From NCBI GenBank assembly GCA_036924285.1, contig JAYKYS010000001.1:41849501-41913500 (forward strand): DNA of 64,000 bases. Direction: 5' to 3'. The position numbers and the translations under genes were made by a program. Position 1 is the stretch's first letter. Each line of letters begins with the position of its first letter. The notes beneath the pieces were generated by a model. That model searched no databases. It was not told the origin of the DNA and saw only the letters and a list, made by a program, of their open reading frames with translations. This document shows, piece by piece, positions 57,960 to 64,000 of this stretch. Source of the DNA: Asterella californica. Its lineage: Eukaryota; Streptophyta; Marchantiopsida; Marchantiales; Aytoniaceae.

Positions 57960-58740
57960 ATATACGGATTGATTTGGCTCGCCAATCTTTCGACGTCCTT
58001 ACAGGTACAGTGACATGGAGAGAGCCTTGATCCAGAGTAGGACTCAAGACTTGTTGGAGGCTGGGTTGGTGGAGATGTCGCATGGAGAGTATGCATCTGT
58101 CACAGTTATGCCAGCCAAGAAGGATATGTATGGCAACTACACGGATAGACGGATGTGTGGAGACTATCGTCTTATCAATCGGCAGACGAAGTCCGATAAG
58201 TATGCCATGCTGACACCTGAGGAGATCTTTGATGCAGTGGGGCATGTGAAGGTCTTCAGTACTTTGGATCTTCGAGCAGAGTATCATCAGTTGCCAGTGA
58301 GAGAAGAAGATAAGTCCAAGACAGCATTCTGAGGAATTGACTCTCACGGCAAGGATTATTTGTATCACTGGCGGTTCTTATCATTTGGGTTGAAGAACGC
58401 CCCTACTGAGTTCCAAAGGATGATGGACAGAATCCTAGCAGGATTGGATTTTGTCAGATGTTATATTGACGACATCTTAGTCTATAGTGCTACAGTGGAG
58501 GAGCACGAGAGACACTTACGGGATGTGTTCGAGCGATTGAGAGCTCATGGGTTGAAGTTACACCCTGGGAAGTGTAAATTCTTCCAGGAGTTGGTAGAGT
58601 ATCTGGGCCACACCATCTATCCAGGTGGGTTGGGTGTTCAACAGACGAAAGTTGAGGCTATTGCACGTATCCCACGTCCCACAGATGTGAGTCGAGTTCG
58701 AGCATTTGTTGGTTTTGGCGAACTTCTATCGTCGATACGT
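57960..58740 (+). pseudogene. Reverse transcriptase domain
   Basis: The RT starts with 'FRRPYRYSDMERALIQ' and continues LLEAGLVEMSHGEYASV, VMPAKKD, MCGDYRLINRQT, FSTLDLRAEYHQLPV (first catalytic Asp), FLSFGLKNAPTEFQRMMD and the catalytic YIDD at 58462-58473, then KCKFF and LGHTI. These are the RT motifs 1-7 of Ty3/gypsy in order. Stops lie at 57958, 57970 and 58330. A single extra T in a T-run near 58712-58715 shifts the frame at the RT connection motif. Confidence 0.9.
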
Positions 58741-59290
58741 GAAGGAGTTTAGTGCAATTGCGAAGCCGTTGACCAAGCTGATGAAGGTGGACCAGGAGTG
58801 GCAGTGGGAAGATGAGCAAGAGCGAGCTTTCGTAGAGCTCAAAGATAGGTTGACATCTGCTCCCATCTTGAGGAGACTCGTTAGAGGGTGTCCTTTCCAA
58901 CTGCACATCGAGTGGAGTATGTTGGGACTTGGAGCAGTGCTGACTCAGCATGATGATGAGAAAAAGGAGTTCGTGGTGGCGTATGCCAATCGTTTCAACA
59001 ATTCAGCGGAGGCGAGGTATAGTTTGTATGAAGGAGAGTGTTCAGCGGTAGTGTGGGCTGTTGCACGCTTTCGATGTTATTTGTTTGAGAACCCTTTTAC
59101 TCTCATCACTGATCATCCACCGCTCAAGTGATTGATGAAGTCCGACAAGCTTACAGGGAAGCTTACACGATGGGCTCTGATCTTACAGGAGTATGACTTC
59201 CATGTAATTCATAGACCTGGAGTTGCAAACCTAGATGCCAATGGGTTGAGTCGCAACCCGTGCACGAGTCAGCAAGATCAGACTGGGACT
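58706..59290 (+). pseudogene. RNase H domain
   Basis: The frame resumes at LANFYRRYVKEFS and enters the RNase H region: 'LGAVLTQHDD' (the first Asp of the fold is replaced or shifted in this copy), 'YSLYEGECSAVVWAV' with the conserved Glu, and 'LITDHPPLK' with the conserved Asp, interrupted by a TGA at 59129. The tail reads YDFHVIHRPGVANLDANGLSR, the usual end of gypsy RNase H. Confidence 0.82.
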
Positions 59291-59479
59291 CGATGGCATG
59301 ACGAGGTTGATGAGGAGATAGTGCCAGGGTGGCATGCATCTGTCTTTCTTTGTGTGTTGGCCATGAACTCTAGTATGGAGGGTCAAGTCGTATCTTTCTT
59401 TGGTCAGAGAGTAGATGATGAGTCTCCAGATCCTGAGGGTGGAGATGGTGTTCCAGACTAGCGAGATATCCATGATGAT

Positions 59480-60650
59480 GTGACCGTGATGGAGTATCTA
59501 CGTACTGGTGTGATAGTAGGCACAGTAAGTGCCAAGGAGCGAGATCGTGTCCTTCAACGAGCGAAGAGATTTCAACAAGAAGGACGACATGTACTTCTAG
59601 TGTGGGGTGATGAGAGGGTACGGATAGTGCCACATCCATCCAAGAGAGCACAGTTAGTACGACATACCCATGAGGAGTTGGGACATTTTGGAGTGAAACG
59701 TACGCATAGCTTACTCCAAGGACAGTATTGGTGGCGTAGTATGCACGTCGATGTGCAACAGTTTGTCGCACGATGTGTGGTTTGTGAACGAGTACGAGCA
59801 TTGTTTAATGCTCCTACTCCACAGTTACACGCCTTATCGATTATGGGGTTGGATTATCGTTGGAGTTTGGATTTTGCGGGACCCTTATCATTGACCGTAC
59901 GTCACCACCGGTATGTGTTGGTGATGATCGAGCACTTCTCCAAGTGGATTGAGTTGGTGGCATTATCAGACAAGGCGAGTGAAGAGACGGCGTACGCGTT
60001 CTTAGATCGAGTGACGAGTCGTTTTGGAGCACCAGCTGAAGTGTTGACAGACCAAGATACAGAGTTCCTTGGTGAGTTTCAAGTCTTGTGTGATCAGGCG
60101 CTGATTGATCATCGGACTACATCTCGAGATCATCTTGAGGCGGATGGTTTGACGGAGAGGGTAGTTCAGACGGTGAAGAGAAGATTGCGCAAGTATGGCT
60201 TGCAGAAGGGCCACTTGGGAGATTGGGATGTGCAGTTACTATAGTTGACTATGGACTACCGTTTCAGCCGACAAGCGTCTTTGGTTTCCTTCTCACCGTA
60301 TTTCTTATTGTATGAACGAGATCCAGATCTTCCTTCGGTCATTCGTCGTGATTCTGCTGAGGTGCTGGACAATGATGACTCGGATATGTGGGTGAGAGCA
60401 TGTTCTCAACGAGCAGAGACATTTCAGAGAGTTATGCCTATGACTTGAGAACCTAGCAATTGCTCAACATAGAGACACGTTGCGATATGCGACTATCCGA
60501 GGAGGAGGTTATCGGTCGTCGATTCGCAGGTTTCATCCTGACGATTATATCTATCTACAGCAGACTGCACCGATGACGTTGGACGTGATCGCAGGGCGCA
60601 CTATTTTACGAGTGCGTGAGGTGTTACCTTCTGGAGTACTCATGTTAGAG
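59480..60650 (+). pseudogene. Integrase domain
   Basis: An HHCC zinc region is read as H-T-H-E-E-L-G-H-F-G near 59660-59695 and C-V-V-C near 59769-59783. The catalytic core has W-S-L-D-F-A-G near 59862-59882, L-T-D-Q-D-T-E-F near 60045-60068 and an E in A-D-G-L-T-E-R near 60140-60165, the DDE set. The C-terminal part follows after stops at 60242 and 60446 and a shift near 60.45 kb: 'FHPDDYIYLQQ', then 'RTILRVREVL', a GPY/F-like barrel. Catalytic residues are intact. Confidence 0.87.
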
Positions 60651-60758
60651 GGCCGTGATGGTGTTGTGTGGAAGGACCATGTGCGTAATTGCGCGCCATG
60701 TCATCTTCCCAACATTGATGGTACCATTGACCCAAGCTTAGCAGTTGTACGCGCGGGC

Positions 60759-60905
60759 TTGAGGTGTATGTTGTGTGGGTCTGCTGGTGGAGCAGTCCGT
60801 ATGTTGATGTGTGATGGTTGTTCGAGAGGTTGGCACATGTCATGTTTGACTCCACCTCTCCGTGTCGTTCCTACTGGACGGTGGGTTTGTCCTCGATGTA
60901 TATAG
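60759..60905 (+). pseudogene. PHD finger fused to the integrase C-terminus
   Basis: Cys4-His-Cys3 pattern: C-M-L-C from 60765, then M-L-M-C-D-G-C, S-R-G-W-H-M-S-C, and G-R-W-V-C-P-R-C with the last Cys at 60897-60899; the TAG at 60903-60905 ends the ORF. All eight metal ligands and the conserved Trp before the last Cys pair are present. In PHD proteins this module reads histone H3 tails; here it takes the place of the chromodomain of chromoviruses, so it may steer integration. The segment itself is undamaged, although the upstream ORF is broken. Confidence 0.88.
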
Positions 60906-61076
60906 CAAGGATAGCCGATTAGATCTTTACGTGGTATGGATTGCAGACAGGCGACTAACGATGGGACGATGTAGCACCCGGCCTCTTGATCCTTGCATCC
61001 ATGAAGGTGTATATCACGTAGTTGAGATATGGAGCTATCTGGAGTGAGAGGGACCTAACCGCCAGTTAGAGGAGCG

Positions 61077-61184
61077 ATTGTGATACACTTGTGTATGTGT
61101 ATGACATCGTCCATGTGTTATGTGTATGTGTGGTGTACCTCTGACAGCGATGTATGTTGTGTAACGATGTGTATGCGCACGACA
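61077..61184 (+). repeat. ~106-bp repeat T, copy 1 (immediately left of the 3' LTR)
   Basis: From 'attgtgatacacttg' to 'gtatgcgcacgaca'. It is repeated at 61478-61584 on the other side of the LTR with about five differences. A purine-rich 'agaggagcga' precedes it. Confidence 0.88.
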
Positions 61185-61186
61185 GC

Positions 61187-61474
61187 TGTCACGTCTGTTT
61201 GGCACCTCGGCTAGGTTGACCGAGTGCGAAGTGACGCATCCCGGTAAGGCCGTTAATGCCGTTAGGACAAGTTGGTGGGAGAGCTCACTAGGGGTATACT
61301 TCGCAGGTAGGGCTTGGAGGCCTTAGTTCTTCGAGTTGAGCCTTCAAGCTCCAAGCTATGGTGGATAGTCTAGTTGAGTGTAACCCGGATTCTCTTTGTG
61401 CTTAGAGTGGGTTTGGCTTGACCGTTTGTGAGTAATCTTTGTTGTAGTGTTGGAGATGGTAATTTCTCTGTTCA
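61187..61474 (+). repeat. 3' LTR (TG...CA)
   Basis: Same ends and length as 51653-51940, about 96.5 % identical by hand count. No polypurine tract directly precedes it, because the T repeat intervenes. Confidence 0.88.
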
Positions 61475-61477
61475 CAT

Positions 61478-61584
61478 TATTGTGATACACTTGTGTATGT
61501 GTATGACATCGTCCATGTGTTATGTGTATGTGTGGTGTATCTCTGACAGCGATGTATGTTATGTAGCGATGTGTATGCGCACGA
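61478..61584 (+). repeat. ~106-bp repeat T, copy 2 (immediately right of the 3' LTR)
   Basis: Same sequence as 61077-61184 but ending 'gcgcacgata' instead of 'gcgcacgaca'. It is followed by unrelated flank ('aacatagcgatc'). Confidence 0.88.
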
Positions 61585-64000
61585 TAAACATAGCGATCTT
61601 TCTTTCACGTCCACGCACGTCAAAAAGCGAGGTAAGTATCAAGAGCGGAGATTTAACCTCACCAGCTAAGGGCATCTCCACCCGAACACTGGAAATGGCT
61701 CAGGAAGTACCAGTTCTCAATCTTCTCAAAACTTGACATGGTATTCAAGTTTAGCATGGACGTTTACAGAAACGGGACTCGAGATAAATTAAGAATGAAA
61801 ACTTGTCATTTACTGTCTTTTCTCATCCATCCCGCCAAGAAGGCGACTGGTTACCGGGTCTGTTTACAGTGCGGAGACATTTACAGTGCTCCCGTGGAGG
61901 TGCTCTAACATGTTTACAATCATTTTCATTTCTGTACAAGATTTTACCAAAATTTACTTCCTCAATCCCCTGTAGCAACCGTTGATATTCTTTTATCCCT
62001 CTTTGATTCGAAATATTATCCTCGGTTCTTTATCGACTGGTGGGCAGGTTACGACTGTGGTATCATCTACCGCGATGTGTAATACGGACTAATCATATGC
62101 AATATAGCTCCAACGAACTGCAATTATGCAATTGTGAGTCCTAAGTCTCTATAGACTTGTGAAATAAATTCGACAATCTAGAACACGTAGGAATATGAAC
62201 GTTGTCATACAATGCGTACTGGTTTAATCCCACTTGAATTTCATAACTTTCGTCTGTCTTACATGTGGATAGTCTATAGATCATTTTGATGATGGTCCAT
62301 TACAGAATGCTTCTTGCATAGCTTTGTTGTGGATTATCTTCGAAGAAAATGTCTTTGTTTATGTGCGGATTCTGCGACTGTCTCACGGTGTAAAATGCGT
62401 GGATGTATGGTTCTTTGGTCCATTAAGTCCTCTCAGTCAATATACCTTTTACTTGTAGCTGGAAAATCCTAAATAAAGTTTATCCATCTGTCATTGCACA
62501 GTTGGGACGTCAGAAGGACTTCCACAAGCTAGAGGTGTCATATAATGTTTTGTTGTAGGTTGAGTTCTTTCTGCTTATACACATAAGTGGTGGTCTTTTT
62601 GTTTACTTGGCGTTAGATGAGTGTTTCAGGGTAGAAAGTTGCTAAGTTGTTGCTGCTATTTGTGGCTTAGATTGGCATGTGAACATGAAAGGTTGGTGTA
62701 CGAAGGTTGGATCATGTATGATACAAGGCACAAAGAGGAGACTATGATGAAGATCAAAGAATCAATCATTATTCAACGGTCATTCGAGGCTTTCTTCTTC
62801 AAAGTTTATGCTTATAAAAAATACGACTTGGATCAGAGGTAGAATGTAGAGTAAATTTGTGATCCGTTGTTTCGTTACATGATGCTGAAGAGTGTTCAAA
62901 GGCCAATTGGGTTGTTTTTCCAAATTTACACGTTTGGATAAATTTGTAGAGTAAAATTTTGATCCATTGTTTCTCAACGTGATGCCAAAGAGTGTTCTTC
63001 CGTTGCTGCAGGCATCGGACAACTCTAGATAGCGTATATGAGACTACCGTGAGTTGAAGCTCGCTGCTAATCACTACGTGAGTGCCCTCAAAATCCGTCA
63101 CACCCGAGCGCATAAAGGTTGACAAGAGTGCATCTTTGCAACGAGATAAAAAGCCTGTCAACAAAGAGATGACAACCTCATAGACAAGGTCAAGAATGCA
63201 TCTGTCAATGAGAAGAGATCAGAATATCTACAGCTCAGCAGCTCGAAAAGTCCTTTCCGCTCTTGCTCAGTCTCTCATCCGCTCCCAGTCTATGATTTGG
63301 ATGATCCGTGCCCTCGTAGTACCTCTTAAACAGCTTCATCGATGGTCATCAAGGAAGCCGAGAACCAAACGATCGCTACCAGGTCAAAGTGACTAAAGCA
63401 GACATTTCGAACATTGGTAGACCAAGGAAAATTGACTGTTACTACTAAGGAAGTAAATTCCTGAAGGGTTTTATGTAGTTTTGGATGTAAACAGAATGAT
63501 TCCTTGTCATTATTAATTATGTTGTTGAAATAAAGTTAATAAATAATGGAATATAAAGCTCAAACAAAGCGTTGAAATGGATCTTCATTTGTGAGATTTA
63601 TTTATATGATGATAAAACACATTATCAAGATGACAGTCACTTTTTTGTGCCCAATTACCATTAATGCGTACAAAGAGGAACGCTGAAGAGAGCAAAACCC
63701 TTATACTAGTACTTTTGCTTTTAATGGTTATATCTGCATTTTTCTCATACGTCTTTATTTTGTTGAATTGTCTGCTACAAGAGAGTTCAATAGAGAATTC
63801 AAATAGTGTATGATTTGACTAATGCACGACCAACAAAAAAGCAGGTATGCTTGACCTGTGTTTGTTATGACTTCACTTTCATTTTTCCAATATATTTAAA
63901 TAGATGTTTAGACAAAATCTATATAGTCAATAAAGTCATTGCTGTTTATTTTCAAGAGATGGATCTGGCATTAAAATTAAGTATCTCAGATTTGGACAAA
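61585..64000. other. Right flank, AT-rich, no recognisable gene
   Basis: I see no protein domain or RNA gene. Open frames are short; those at 62780-63164 on the minus strand result from the direct repeat at 62842-62998. Confidence 0.45.
62842..62998. repeat. Two-copy diverged direct repeat, ~58 bp at ~97 bp spacing
   Basis: 'tgtagagtaaa' to 'gatgc(t/c)(g/a)aagagtgttc' occurs at about 62842-62898 and 62945-62998. Confidence 0.7.

Larger units (their letters stand above)
51653..61474 (+). mobile_element. Ty3/gypsy LTR retrotransposon carrying a DNA methyltransferase and a PHD finger (decayed)
   Basis: A 9.8 kb element bounded by 288-bp direct repeats. Coding order on the plus strand: gag (capsid plus zinc knuckles), aspartic protease, DNA cytosine-5 methyltransferase, reverse transcriptase, RNase H, integrase, PHD finger. 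RT before integrase makes it Ty3/gypsy. From about 53.9 to 57.26 kb one frame is kept, then the frame shifts by one base near 57.26 kb, near 58.71 kb and near 60.45 kb, plus probably near 53.86 kb. About 19 in-frame stops are present, so this copy cannot encode a full polyprotein. Leader (51941-53770) is long and non-coding. I found no convincing primer-binding site or target-site duplication (flanks 'taacc' and 'catta'). Relatives known to me: DNMT-bearing retrotransposons reported in dinoflagellates and a charophyte alga (from memory). Confidence 0.92.

Overview
The window looks like nuclear DNA of a streptophyte (a land plant or a close algal relative). The reasons are four intron-type or plant-specific host genes: an ATXR5/6-type histone H3K27 monomethyltransferase, an SRC2-like C2-domain protein, a plant-type short-chain dehydrogenase and a dipeptidyl peptidase III split into about 19 exons. 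Large introns, many decayed repeats and Ty3/gypsy relics also fit. The DPP III is the stand-alone HELxGH form, not the Nudix-fused form I know from Arabidopsis. I therefore favour an early-diverging lineage (bryophyte, lycophyte or charophyte), but the sequence alone does not fix the species.

Layout. 1-11.8 kb: no recognisable gene, only dispersed and tandem repeats and several striking inverted repeats. 11.84-24.86 kb, plus strand: DPP III gene; its third-largest intron holds a tandem array of a composite repeat, and other introns carry local duplications. 25.6-36.7 kb: AT-rich island of transposon debris, including a Ty3/gypsy integrase end, an LTR-like stretch and a gag start in the order integrase-LTR-gag. 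37.92-40.08 kb, plus: ATXR5/6-like gene (PHD, PIP box, SET). 41.16-42.01 kb, minus: C2-domain gene. 45.60-50.54 kb, minus: SDR gene. 51.65-61.47 kb, plus: a decayed Ty3/gypsy LTR retrotransposon. 61.6-64 kb: AT-rich, no gene seen.

The most interesting object is the 9.8 kb retrotransposon. Between its protease and reverse transcriptase it carries a nearly complete DNA cytosine-5 methyltransferase domain with motifs I, IV, VI, VIII, IX and X in canonical order and closest by eye to Dnmt3. Its integrase ends in a PHD finger in the place where many plant elements have a chromodomain. The element would thus have carried both a writer of DNA methylation and a probable chromatin reader. It is now dead: I count 19 in-frame stops and about four frameshifts. 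Eighteen of the stops are TGA or TAG, which fits decay of methylated CG and CHG cytosines. Its LTRs differ at about 10 of 288 positions, the 3' LTR is flanked on both sides by copies of a ~106 bp sequence, and the leader contains an antisense 5S rRNA/tRNA-like block.
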